NCBI RefSeq assembly: GCF_018449795.1
Contig: NZ_JAAVVE010000029.1
Span: 1 to 52,105 of the forward strand
Length of the DNA: 52,105 nt
Source: Sphingomonas sp. dw_22
GTDB lineage: Bacteria > Pseudomonadota > Alphaproteobacteria > Sphingomonadales > Sphingomonadaceae
Direction of reading: 5' to 3'
Below are positions 1 to 8,015 of this stretch, piece after piece. Each line of letters begins with the position of its first letter. Position 1 is the first letter of the stretch. The translations under genes were made by a program, and so were the position numbers. The notes under the pieces are model-generated. The model did not search any database. It saw nothing but the letters and a program-made list of their open reading frames with translations, and was not told where the DNA came from.

Positions 1-41
1 GGGCGCACCCGGCCGGGGGGGGGCGGGGGGGGGGGGGGGGC
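1..41. other. Low-complexity contig end
   Basis: Almost pure G interrupted by a few C and A. Read in the frame of the adjoining DsbD gene it gives only Pro/Gly runs and fits no DsbD sequence. Probably sequencing or assembly noise at a contig end; the gene boundary here is not biological. Confidence 0.75.
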
Positions 42-1622
42 CGGGCTTGGCCAGCAACCCCACCACCACAGGCCAAACGCCGCGAGCAGGGGGGGCGCGA
101 GCCAGATCGTCATGCCGTCGACGCCCGCCTGCCGCCCCAGCACCCAGGCGAGCGCCAGCGCGGTCAGGAACATCGGCACCGAGAGGATGCGCCTGAGCGT
201 CGCCATCCACGCGCCGGGCTTCGGCAGCATCCGGCGGAAGGCGGGGACGAAGCCGAGCAGCAGGAAGGGCAGGGCGATGCCGAGCCCGAGCCCGCCGAAG
301 ATCGCCAGCGCGGCCGGCCAGGGCAGGATCAGCGCCGCGCCGAGCGCCGAGGCCATGAACGGGCCGGTGCAGGGCGTCGCGATGAATGCCGCCAGCGCGC
401 CGGTGGCGAAGGCGCCGCCGGTGCCCTTCGACGCGGCGCGATTGATGAAGCCCGGCGCATTGATCTCGAACAGCCCGGCCAGGTTGAGCGCGATCGCCGT
501 GACGAGCAGCAGCAGGACCAGGATCACGCGCGGATCCTGGAGCTGGAACGCCCAGCCGACGGTCGCGCCGCCCGCGCGCACCGCCAGCAATATGCCGCCC
601 AGCGCCAGGCACACCGCAACCACGCCGGCGGTATAGGCCAGCGCCTCACCGCGCGGATTGCCCTCGCCGTGATTGGCCTTGGCGAGGCTCAGCGCCTTGA
701 GGCTCAGGATCGGGAAGACGCACGGCATGATGTTGAGGATCAGCCCGCCCAGCACCGCGCCGGCAAAGGCGAGCAGCGCGGAGAGCCAGACCGATCCGCT
801 CGGCGCCGCGGCCGATGCGGGCGCGACCGTGCCGGGCGCCGCATGGACGATGAAACCCTGATCGCCGAGCGCGAGCACGCCGTCGATCGCGCCCGGACTG
901 CCCTTGGCGGCGGTCTCGATCACGATCCGGTCGCCGTCGCGCGTCACTTTCTGCTGCGCGGCATAATCGATCGTGTCGGTGGTGAGCGGATAGAAATAGC
1001 CGTCCCCGGCGGCTGCGCCGGCGGGATAGGGCACGGCGATACGGATGCGGCCGTTCTCGACCTGATAGGTCGCCGGGGTGCCGAGCGGCCTGGGCAGCGC
1101 CGCGCGCCATTTGTCGAAATCGGCGCGGCGTTCGGGCGAAACGGCACCGTCGCCGATCGTCAGCGTGGTGGCGAGATCGACCTTTTCGGGCACGCACAGC
1201 GAATCGGTGCAGACCAGATAGTCGAGGTTCACCTTGACCGGCAGCGTGCCGCGTGCGCCGGCCGGGATCTTCAGCGTCGCCAGCCGGACGAACTGCCCCT
1301 CATAGACATAGTTCATCAGCCCGGCGATCAGCAGGCGCTGGGGCACCGGATAGCGCAGCGGCCCGGCGGCGGCGCCTTGCGGCAGCGTCCAGGTCGCCCT
1401 GGCCGGCAGCCCTGCGTCGCCCGGATTCTCCCAATAGGCGTGCCAGCCCTTGTCGGGCGTGGAGACGAAGGCGAGGGTGATTTCGCTGCCCGCGGCGGGG
1501 GAGCCGGTCTCGGCGATCAGCTCGGTATGGACATGCGGACCCGGGCCGATCGGTTGCGCCGCCGCCGGGGCAATGCTCAGCGCGAGGAGAATCGACATCA
1601 AAGCGAAACGAAGCAAGGCCAT
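1..1622 (-). CDS. DsbD/ScsB-family thiol:disulfide interchange protein, C-terminus cut
   Basis: Inner-membrane protein that passes electrons from the cytoplasm to periplasmic thiol proteins. The frame stays open from an ATG at 1622 to the contig edge, so no stop is seen. It has a signal peptide (ALLRFALMSILLALSIAPAA), a periplasmic N-terminal domain of about 250 residues with a CTDSLC cysteine pair, then a multi-pass membrane domain with the family's paired cysteines in NIMPCVFPILSLKAL (near residue 300) and ATPCTGPFMA (near residue 425). The C-terminal thioredoxin-like domain usual in DsbD/ScsB would lie beyond the edge. The NIMPC and ATPC motifs are in the same frame as the start, so there is no frameshift. 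It is divergent from phoK, 74 bp away; phoK has several cysteines, but a functional link is only a guess. I cannot separate DsbD from ScsB without the missing end. Confidence 0.88.
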   Translation of the reverse strand, partial: MALLRFALMSILLALSIAPAAAQPIGPGPHVHTELIAETGSPAAGSEITLAFVSTPDKGWHAYWENPGDAGLPARATWTLPQGAAAGPLRYPVPQRLLIAGLMNYVYEGQFVRLATLKIPAGARGTLPVKVNLDYLVCTDSLCVPEKVDLATTLTIGDGAVSPERRADFDKWRAALPRPLGTPATYQVENGRIRIAVPYPAGAAAGDGYFYPLTTDTIDYAAQQKVTRDGDRIVIETAAKGSPGAIDGVLALGDQGFIVHAAPGTVAPASAAAPSGSVWLSALLAFAGAVLGGLILNIMPCVFPILSLKALSLAKANHGEGNPRGEALAYTAGVVAVCLALGGILLAVRAGGATVGWAFQLQDPRVILVLLLLVTAIALNLAGLFEINAPGFINRAASKGTGGAFATGALAAFIATPCTGPFMASALGAALILPWPAALAIFGGLGLGIALPFLLLGFVPAFRRMLPKPGAWMATLRRILSVPMFLTALALAWVLGRQAGVDGMTIWLAPPLLAAFGLWWWGCWPSPAPPPPPPPPGRVR

Positions 1623-1696
1623 GGCCCGTCCTTGCCCAGCTTGCGTCGATGGACAATAGCTGGGTGCATTCTTTCCTCGCGCCGGAGCCGGCTCCC

Positions 1697-3334
1697 ATGA
1701 AGTTCGCGTCCACTTTCGCCGCTGCAATCGCCCTGTTCGCCGCCGTTCCGTCGTCCGCGCAGGAAGCTGCGCCCACCGCGCCCCGCACCCCGCCCAAGCT
1801 GGTGGTGGTGATCTCGGTCGACCAGTTCTCGGCCGATCTCTTCGCCGAATATCGCGCCCAGTTCACGCAAGGGTTCGCGCGGCTGATGTCGGGCGCGGTG
1901 TTTCCCGCGGGCTATCAGAGCCACGCCGCGACCGAGACCTGCCCCGGCCATTCGACGATCCTGACCGGCGATCATCCCTCGCGCACGGGCATCATCGCCA
2001 ACGACTGGACCGACTTCAACACCGCCCGCACCGACAAGACCGTCTATTGCGCCGAGGACGAGAGCGTCCCCGGCAGCGATTCGAGCAACTACACCGTCTC
2101 CGACAAGCATCTGAAGGTGCCGACCTTGGGCGAGTGGATGAAGCTCGCCGATCCGCAGTCCCGCGTCGTTTCCGTCGCGGGCAAGGATCGCGCGGCGGTG
2201 ATGATGGGCGGCCACAAGGTCGATGAGCTTTGGTGGTGGAACGGCAAGGCGTTCGTTTCCTATGCCGGCCGCGCCGAACCGGCGATGGTCACGCGGATGA
2301 ACGCGAGCACCGCCGCCCGCATCGCCGAGGCGCAGGAGCCGCTGAACCTCCCCGCCTTCTGCCAGGCGCGCAGCCGGGCGATCCCGCTGGGTGCCGGCAA
2401 GACGGTGGGTGATGGCCGCTTCGCGCGTCCGGCGGGCAGTTCCGGGCAGTTCCGCGCCTCGCCCGAGTTCGACGACGCGATCCTCGCGCTCGGCGCCGGC
2501 ATCGCCACCGACATGAAGCTGGGCCAGGGCGCGCATACCGACCTGCTGATCCTGGGCGCCTCGGCGACGGATTATGTCGGCCACACCTATGGCACCGAAG
2601 GCAGCGAGATGTGCCTGCAGCTCTTCTCGCTCGACCAGACGCTGGGCCGGCTGTTCGCGGTGCTCGACAAGACCGGCGTGGACTATGCGGTGGTGCTCAC
2701 CGCCGATCATGGCGGCCACGACCTGCCCGAGCGCAACCGCGAGCATGCCGCGCCGATGGCCGAGCGCATCGATCCGGCGCTCAATCCGTTCGCGATGGGC
2801 AAGGATATCGGCGCGAAGATGGGCCTGACCGGGCGAGTGCTCGGCGGCAGCGCGGCCGGCGACATCTATATCGATCCCAAGCTCACCAAGGCGCAGCATG
2901 ACGCCGTGCAGGCGGAAGTCATCAAGCGCTATTCGGCGCATCCGCAGGTGCAGGCGATCTTCACCCGCGCCCAGATCATGGCGACCGCGCCGGCTACTAC
3001 GCCGCCCGAGACCTGGACGCTGCTGGAGCGCGCCCGCGCGTCCTTCGATCCGCAGCATTCGGGCGATCTGGTCGCGGCGCTCAAGCCGCGCGTCACGCCG
3101 ATCGCCGATCCGACCCGGGGCTCGGTGGCGACGCATGGCAGCTTCTGGGACTATGACCGCCGCGTGCCGATCCTGTTCTGGCAGAAGGGCATGACCGGCT
3201 TCGAGCAGCCGTTGTCGGTGGAGACGGTGGACATCGCCCCGACGCTCGCCGGGCTGATCCATGTGCCCGTGCCGGTGGCGATCGACGGCCGCTGCCTCGA
3301 TCTGGATGCCGGCGCGGGAGATACGTGCAAATAA
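1697..3334 (+). CDS. phoK: Secreted alkaline phosphatase, PhoK type
   Basis: Hydrolyses phosphate monoesters outside the cytoplasm to release phosphate. 545 residues, close to the roughly 560 of PhoK from Sphingomonas. The ATG at 1697 is preferred over one 48 bp upstream because it directly opens a signal peptide (KFASTFAAAIALFAAVPSSA) and has GGAG about 10 nt ahead. Zinc-ligand motifs are visible: SVDQF (Asp42), SATDYVGHT (Asp/His), TADHGGHD (Asp-His) and ATHGSFWDYDRR (His). The nucleophile is expected at Thr81 in ATETCPGHST, matching PhoK Thr89 by alignment from memory. It is converged on by the beta-helix gene, with a palindromic repeat between them that probably ends both transcripts. I saw no PhoB box in the 74 bp upstream, so phosphate control is not shown by the sequence. 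Confidence 0.93.
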   Translation: MKFASTFAAAIALFAAVPSSAQEAAPTAPRTPPKLVVVISVDQFSADLFAEYRAQFTQGFARLMSGAVFPAGYQSHAATETCPGHSTILTGDHPSRTGIIANDWTDFNTARTDKTVYCAEDESVPGSDSSNYTVSDKHLKVPTLGEWMKLADPQSRVVSVAGKDRAAVMMGGHKVDELWWWNGKAFVSYAGRAEPAMVTRMNASTAARIAEAQEPLNLPAFCQARSRAIPLGAGKTVGDGRFARPAGSSGQFRASPEFDDAILALGAGIATDMKLGQGAHTDLLILGASATDYVGHTYGTEGSEMCLQLFSLDQTLGRLFAVLDKTGVDYAVVLTADHGGHDLPERNREHAAPMAERIDPALNPFAMGKDIGAKMGLTGRVLGGSAAGDIYIDPKLTKAQHDAVQAEVIKRYSAHPQVQAIFTRAQIMATAPATTPPETWTLLERARASFDPQHSGDLVAALKPRVTPIADPTRGSVATHGSFWDYDRRVPILFWQKGMTGFEQPLSVETVDIAPTLAGLIHVPVPVAIDGRCLDLDAGAGDTCK

Positions 3335-3342
3335 TCTAATCT

Positions 3343-3438
3343 CCCTCTCCCCTCCGGGGAGAGGGTCGAGGAGAGGGGCAAGTGCGGTGCGCTATCGATA
3401 GGCCCCTCTCCCCAGCCCTCTCCCCGATGGGGAGAGGG
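3343..3438. repeat. Triple palindromic intergenic repeat (REP-like), likely bidirectional terminator
   Basis: Three inverted repeats in 96 bp: CCCTCTCCCC / GGGGAGAGGG at 3343-3365 with a 3-nt loop; GGAGAGGGGC / GCCCCTCTCC at 3370-3411 with a 22-nt loop; and the first palindrome again at 3416-3438. It sits exactly between the convergent stops of phoK and the beta-helix gene. Such CTCTCCCC palindromes are common interspersed elements in GC-rich proteobacteria. The arms of different units can also pair with each other. Confidence 0.8.
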
Positions 3439-3440
3439 AG

Positions 3441-4367
3441 CTAACGCCGCTCGAAAGCCCGGATGCCCGGTCCGAGCCGGTTGTTCGCCAGCACGATCTC
3501 GCTGCCCGACAGATCCGCCACGAATGCCGGATTCCCCGGCGCGCCCGGCGCCATCGTCGCGACATTGTCCTCCACGCGCAGCCCCACGGCCGAATAGGTT
3601 CGCCCCTCCGCCGCCACCACGATCAGCCCGGAATAATTCTCCTTGCCCTTGCCCTGGACGAAGGTGTTCCGCGCGATCAGCCCGGTGCCGCCCTCGGACA
3701 GGTCGATCATGTAGTTGGTCTTGCGACCCTTGCTGTCGTCGAAGCTGTTGCCGGTGATCGTGACGCGCGGCGCGCGCAGCTTGACGTAATGGCCGCCGGT
3801 GCCGCGCTCGAAGCGCGAATTGGTGATCGTCACCTGGCCGTTCAGCCCGAGATAGATCGAATGGCTGCAATCGACCGTCTCGTCGCACTGGCCGAGCCCG
3901 GCGAAGGTCGAGCGGTCGATCGTTATGCTGCGCACCGTCTCGTGTCCGCCGCCAAGGATGCCTTCCTGGCTATCTAGGAACATGGAATTGCTGACGGTCA
4001 GGTCGCCCATCTCGATGCGGATTCCGGCGCCGTTGCCGTCGCTTACCCGCATGCCGCGGAAGACGATCCCGTCCACCACCGATCCGCGCCCGCGCAGCAC
4101 GAACGCCGCCTTGCCCTCGCAGGTCTCGCCCTCGAAGATCGCGGTGCCAGGCTGGACGGCCTTGTAGGTGATCCTGCCGCCGGTCTGGACGGTGCAGTCG
4201 TGATAGGTGCCCGGCGCGATCAGGATCGTCGCGGTCCCGTCGCGGATCGCCGTCACGGCATCGTCGAGATGGGCATAGCCCCGGCCGGTCTCGGCGACCG
4301 TGAACGGCGCGCGTTCCTGCGCGGCGGCGGGAGAGGCGAGGGCGGCCAGCAGCAGGAGCCCCTTCAC
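3441..4367 (-). CDS. Secreted right-handed beta-helix protein
   Basis: 308 residues starting at GTG 4367, whose GTGA overlaps the stop of the upstream deacetylase; this overlap decides the start. A short signal peptide (KGLLLLAALASPAAAQ) is followed by repeated short beta-strand turns typical of parallel beta-helix proteins (for example DLTVSNSMFLDSQEG, VTITNSRFERG, VTITGNSFDDSKG, GLIARNTFVQG). Four cysteines occur in pairs (HDC and ETC; QCDETVDC), which suggests disulfides. Beta-helix folds of this sort occur in pectate lyases, alginate epimerases and NosD-like proteins, but I see no diagnostic catalytic signature, so the substrate is unknown. Coupling to a polysaccharide deacetylase suggests carbohydrate or cell-surface polymer work (inference). 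Confidence 0.8.
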   Translation of the reverse strand: MKGLLLLAALASPAAAQERAPFTVAETGRGYAHLDDAVTAIRDGTATILIAPGTYHDCTVQTGGRITYKAVQPGTAIFEGETCEGKAAFVLRGRGSVVDGIVFRGMRVSDGNGAGIRIEMGDLTVSNSMFLDSQEGILGGGHETVRSITIDRSTFAGLGQCDETVDCSHSIYLGLNGQVTITNSRFERGTGGHYVKLRAPRVTITGNSFDDSKGRKTNYMIDLSEGGTGLIARNTFVQGKGKENYSGLIVVAAEGRTYSAVGLRVEDNVATMAPGAPGNPAFVADLSGSEIVLANNRLGPGIRAFERR

Positions 4368-5314
4368 CGCGTCGACTCGTGCAGCACGCGCTCGGCGAAC
4401 AGCCGGTTGACGAAGGTCAGATTGCCGCGCGGATCGGCATAGGGTGGATCGACATGCTTCTCTCGTGCCAGCAGCTCGGCGAGCGTGCCGTCGGCCGAGG
4501 GCGTGTCGGGCTGGGCGCTGTGGATCGGATCGGCATAGGCTTCGTCGGCGGGGACGATCTCCCAGCCGTCCGCCCGCAGCGCCTTGACCAGATCGGGCAG
4601 GAACAAAGCGGCCAGATCGGTCTCGTGCATCAGCATGACATGGATCGGCGAGCGGCCGATCGTCTTGACCATCAGCGCGTCGGCGAAGTCGGCGGCCTCC
4701 AGATGCGTCGCGATGTAGAATTTGCGCAGCGCCTCCATGTCGATCGCCTTGCCGGCCTTTTTCGCCGCGATCAGCTGGTCCTCGGTGTTCCAGTCGGAGC
4801 CCGAGGCGGTGACATAGCCGTCCTGCAACCCCCGCGCCTTCAGCACCGCGCGGATCGCGTCGCGCTTCGCCTTGTCGGTGCCGCCCTCGTCCAGGAACGG
4901 ATAGCGGAACCAGGGGCGATAGCCGGGCCGGCCCTTCAGCCACGCCTCGGCCTTGTCGATCTCGGCGGTATAGGCTGCGACGCTCAGCGCCGAGAGGTGC
5001 GGATGGGTGAAGCTGTGATCGCCGATCACATGGCCGGCGCGGACATAGGCTTCGATATGCGCGACGCCGTTCACGCCGTCGCCGGTGCCGATATGGCCGG
5101 GATTGACGAAGAAGGCGGCCTGTTTGACGCCGGCCTCCTGCAGCGCCGCGATCAGCTTCTCGGTGCGCTCCTCGGGGGCGAGGAAGGGGCCGCGGCTGCG
5201 CGGCACGTCGTCGAAGGTCAGCGCGATGCGCTTCTCCTGCGCCTGGGCGGGAAGGGCAGTGAACAGCAGCAGTACCGGCAGCAGTCGCGCCAGCATCCCG
5301 ATCAATCGGCTCAA
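4364..5314 (-). CDS. Secreted polysaccharide deacetylase (NodB/CE4 family)
   Basis: Predicted to remove N- or O-acetyl groups from a polysaccharide in the periplasm or outside. 316 residues. A TTG start at 5314 is chosen because AGGAG lies 7 nt upstream; an in-frame ATG six codons later is the alternative. Signal peptide LIGMLARLLPVLLLFTALPAQA. The CE4 motifs appear in order: LTFDDVP (catalytic and metal Asp), GDHSFTHPHLS (metal His-x3-His), RPWFRYPFLDEGG, and a late HVMLMHETD carrying the catalytic-histidine motif. All key residues are present, so it should be active. Its stop overlaps the start of the beta-helix gene (GTGA), so the two are translated together. Confidence 0.88.
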   Translation of the reverse strand: MSRLIGMLARLLPVLLLFTALPAQAQEKRIALTFDDVPRSRGPFLAPEERTEKLIAALQEAGVKQAAFFVNPGHIGTGDGVNGVAHIEAYVRAGHVIGDHSFTHPHLSALSVAAYTAEIDKAEAWLKGRPGYRPWFRYPFLDEGGTDKAKRDAIRAVLKARGLQDGYVTASGSDWNTEDQLIAAKKAGKAIDMEALRKFYIATHLEAADFADALMVKTIGRSPIHVMLMHETDLAALFLPDLVKALRADGWEIVPADEAYADPIHSAQPDTPSADGTLAELLAREKHVDPPYADPRGNLTFVNRLFAERVLHESTR

Positions 5315-5455
5315 GACCGTCTCCTATGACCTTCTCTACACGGCCAATAGACGCTGCCGCGACGGAGCGCCATAAGTGCCATGATGACGTGCGTGTTGCT
5401 CTTCCGATACGGCGTTTCGCCTGCTCTCGGTCGCGTGACTGGTCTGGTCGCGTGC

Positions 5456-6136
5456 CTAGGCGATGAAGACCTTGTCGTTGGTCCCCGTGCACTCGTTCGG
5501 AAAATAGTTGAGGTCGAAAAGCGCCGCGGCGCTGCCGCCATAGGTCTGATCCAGGGTCTGTTGTCCGATGTCGTTCGTCAGGCCCTGCGTCACGATGGCG
5601 ATGGTATGCGACCTGAAACTATAGCGGATGTTCCTCTTGCCATAATTCGCGTCGTACTTGTCGAAGCTGGCCGATATCGGGTCCGCCACGCGCCCGTTGC
5701 CGGACTTGGACGTTTCGAGGTCGTTCGGATATTCCTTGGCGTGAAACACCACGATCAACCCGTCCGTCTTATGCCACAGGACATGGCCGTGAAACAGGTC
5801 GGTCCGGGAGAACACGGCACTGGCGGTGACCCTCGCCTCCTCGAACACCCCCTTGAAGAACTGGTCGGCCTCCGACTGGAACGTGCAATAGGAATAATCC
5901 CTGAATTCTCCCGTGGCGCCCTGGCTCGCCCAGTTGGACAGGCGCAGAAAATTTTGCGTGAAGGTCGCATTCTTCGAGGACAGATTGTTGATTTCCGTCG
6001 CGCGATCGGTGGCGGACCTGACTCCGCCGTCCTGCTTCGCCGGGTTGAGCAACACCGCCCGGAGATCCGAAGCCGCCCGGGATTCGTCCGTTCCGGCCGC
6101 CGATTGGAGACATCCGGGTATAGTCGGTAACGCCAT
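5456..6136 (-). CDS. Hypothetical protein, family not recognised
   Basis: 226 residues from ATG 6136, with GGAAGG about 11 nt upstream. No signal peptide, transmembrane segment or familiar motif is seen. The middle has aromatic, hydrophobic stretches (FHGHVLWHKTDGLIVVFHA), and cysteines occur at GCLQ, YSYCTF and NECTG. Composition is normal for a soluble folded protein and the reading frame is far richer in Asn/Phe/Tyr than random GC-rich frames, which supports a real gene. It stands alone: 141 bp from the deacetylase and 137 bp from the B12 operon end. Function unknown. Confidence 0.6.
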   Translation of the reverse strand: MALPTIPGCLQSAAGTDESRAASDLRAVLLNPAKQDGGVRSATDRATEINNLSSKNATFTQNFLRLSNWASQGATGEFRDYSYCTFQSEADQFFKGVFEEARVTASAVFSRTDLFHGHVLWHKTDGLIVVFHAKEYPNDLETSKSGNGRVADPISASFDKYDANYGKRNIRYSFRSHTIAIVTQGLTNDIGQQTLDQTYGGSAAALFDLNYFPNECTGTNDKVFIA

Positions 6137-6273
6137 GATTTCGGTCCTTCCGTTGTTCGAAAGATCAACGCGGCCCGTCTTTTGTGGAATGAATCATGTT
6201 CATCCCGTCATTGGCTTCAAGGTACAGGGATTCCCCACCGACCGAAAGCCGAATTAGCCCGATCGCGGTCGGT

Positions 6274-7053
6274 TCAGTCCGGTGTCCGTCCGATCGGCAC
6301 GGGGAGCAGGCGGCCGCTATCGTCGCCGATCACCATCACCTCGACGCCGAAGGCTTCTCGCAAAGGCTGGTGCGCCAGCGCCTCGTTGGCGGGGCCGAAG
6401 GCGACGATCCTGCCGTCCTTCATCAGCAGCACGTCGTCGGCGGCGCGGGCGGCCTGAACGAGATCGTGAAGCACGATCACCACGCCCATGCCCCGGCTCG
6501 CGAGCAGGCGGAGCTGTTCCAGCAGGGTAAGCTGATGCACCGGATCGAGGCTGGCGAGCGGCTCGTCCGCCAGCAGCCATTGCGGCTGTCCGGCCAGCAC
6601 CCGCGCGAGCAGCACCCGGGCGCGCTCGCCGCCCGAAAGCTGGGTGACGGTGCGGCCGGCAAAGCCCTGCGTCTCGGTCGCGGTCAGCGCGGCGGCAACC
6701 GCCGCATGGTCCGCCGCCGACATGCCGGCAAAGGGCGCACGGTGGGGCAGGCGGCCGAGCGCGACGACATCCTCGACGCGCAGATCCCAATGCACCATCG
6801 GATCCTGCGGCAAATAGCCGATCGTGCGGGCGCGCTCGCCGGGATCCATGCGGCCGAGCAGGCGGGAGCCGAGCCGCACTTTGCCGGCATCGGGATCGAT
6901 CAGCCCGGCGAGCGTCTTGACCAGCGTCGACTTGCCCGATCCGTTGGGGCCGAGGATGGCGGTCACCCGGCCGGGCCGGAAGGTTGCGCCGATGCCCTGC
7001 AGCACGCGGCGATTGCCCAGGCTGACGGCGAGATCGGTGAAGCTCAGATCCAT
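6274..7053 (-). CDS. btuD: ABC transporter ATPase for vitamin B12 uptake (BtuD-like)
   Basis: Powers import of cobalamin across the inner membrane together with the BtuC-like permease. 259 residues from ATG 7053. Walker A GPNGSGKST (near residue 35), Q-loop in YLPQDP, signature LSGGERARV, Walker B WLLADEP with the following SLDP D-loop, and switch His in VLHD are all intact. The start lies 10 bp inside the end of the permease gene, so translation is coupled. On its own the sequence fits any FecE/BtuD-type ATPase; the upstream cobalamin riboswitch gives the substrate. Confidence 0.88.
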   Translation of the reverse strand: MDLSFTDLAVSLGNRRVLQGIGATFRPGRVTAILGPNGSGKSTLVKTLAGLIDPDAGKVRLGSRLLGRMDPGERARTIGYLPQDPMVHWDLRVEDVVALGRLPHRAPFAGMSAADHAAVAAALTATETQGFAGRTVTQLSGGERARVLLARVLAGQPQWLLADEPLASLDPVHQLTLLEQLRLLASRGMGVVIVLHDLVQAARAADDVLLMKDGRIVAFGPANEALAHQPLREAFGVEVMVIGDDSGRLLPVPIGRTPD

Positions 7054-8015
7054 GCCGACCGCCGCATCCGGAGAAGGAGGAAAAAGAAGAAGGGCGTGCC
7101 CAGCATCGCCATCGCGACGCCCAGCCGGATCTCGGTCGCGCCGGGGCCGAGCCGCACCAGGCTGTCGGCCGCGAGCACCAGCGCCGCGCCGCCGAGCGCG
7201 CTCGGCACCAGCAGCGCGGAGGGCCGCGCCCCGGTGAGCGGGCGCATCAGATGCGGCACGATCAGCCCGACGAAGCCGACCACCCCGGTCACCGCGACGC
7301 CGGCGCCCACCGTCAGCCCGGTGCCCAGCACGATCAGCAACTGGGTGCGCTGGAGCTTGAGTCCCAGCGAGCGCGCGGCATCCTCGCCCAAGGTCAGCGC
7401 GTCGAGCGCGCGCGCGGTGAAGAGCAGGATCACGCAGCCGAGCGCGATGAAGGGCACCGCCAGCTTCGCCTCGGCAAAGCTGCGATCGGTGAGCGCCCCC
7501 ATGATCCAGTCGATGATCTCGGCGACCGCGAACGGGTTGGGCGCGACCGAGATCAGGAAGGCGGTGAGCGCCGCCGCCAGACTGGCGAGCACGGTGCCGG
7601 CCAGGACGAAGGTCACCGCGCTTTCGGCCCGCCAGGCGAGGCCGACCAGCAGCAGCATCGAACCCGCCGCCGCGACCATCGCCGCGCCGAAGATCATCAA
7701 GGGCGCGCTGGCGGACAGCAGCACGATCGACGCGACCGCGCCCAGCGCCGCGCTGGAGGAGACGCCCACCACCGCCGGATCGGCGAGCGGATTGCGCAGA
7801 TAGCCCTGCAGCACCGCGCCGGTGAGCCCCAGCCCCGCGCCGATCGCGAGGCCCAGTATCGCGCGCGGCAGGCGCAGCTCGGCGATGATCCACCAGCGCG
7901 GATCGTTGGAGAACCAGGCATCGAACGGCACCCACACCTTGCCCGCCATCAGCGATCCCGCGAACAGCAAGGCGACGAGCAGGGTGAGGCCGGAGAGGAG
8001 AAGGGCGCGGTTCAC
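7044..8015 (-). CDS. btuC: FecCD-family permease for vitamin B12 (BtuC-like)
   Basis: Inner-membrane channel subunit. 323 residues from GTG 8015; this GTG overlaps the btuF stop (GTGA), which is better supported than a longer in-frame start 63 bp upstream. Hydrophobic along its length with about nine to ten membrane segments, and family landmarks RLPRAILGLAIGAGLGLTGA near the N-terminus, NPLADPAVVGVSSSAALGA, and VGFVGLIVPHLMR, the loop region that docks with the ATPase. The riboswitch ahead of the operon points to cobalamin rather than ferric siderophore. Confidence 0.88.
   Translation of the reverse strand: MNRALLLSGLTLLVALLFAGSLMAGKVWVPFDAWFSNDPRWWIIAELRLPRAILGLAIGAGLGLTGAVLQGYLRNPLADPAVVGVSSSAALGAVASIVLLSASAPLMIFGAAMVAAAGSMLLLVGLAWRAESAVTFVLAGTVLASLAAALTAFLISVAPNPFAVAEIIDWIMGALTDRSFAEAKLAVPFIALGCVILLFTARALDALTLGEDAARSLGLKLQRTQLLIVLGTGLTVGAGVAVTGVVGFVGLIVPHLMRPLTGARPSALLVPSALGGAALVLAADSLVRLGPGATEIRLGVAMAMLGTPFFFFLLLRMRRSAWI

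Noticed and set aside
1623..1696. Pho box upstream of phoK
   Set aside because: No pair of TGTCA-like half-sites at 11-bp spacing is present, despite the phosphatase function.
1..1866. Apparent frameshift or loss of the dsbD gene
   Set aside because: The frame from ATG 1622 is open to the contig edge and both NIMPC and ATPC motifs are in it; it only lacks a stop because the contig ends.
3441..5492. A 683-aa fusion protein ending in the beta-helix domain
   Set aside because: The N-terminal half is an out-of-frame reading of the deacetylase; the GTG at 4367 coupled to the deacetylase stop is the real start.
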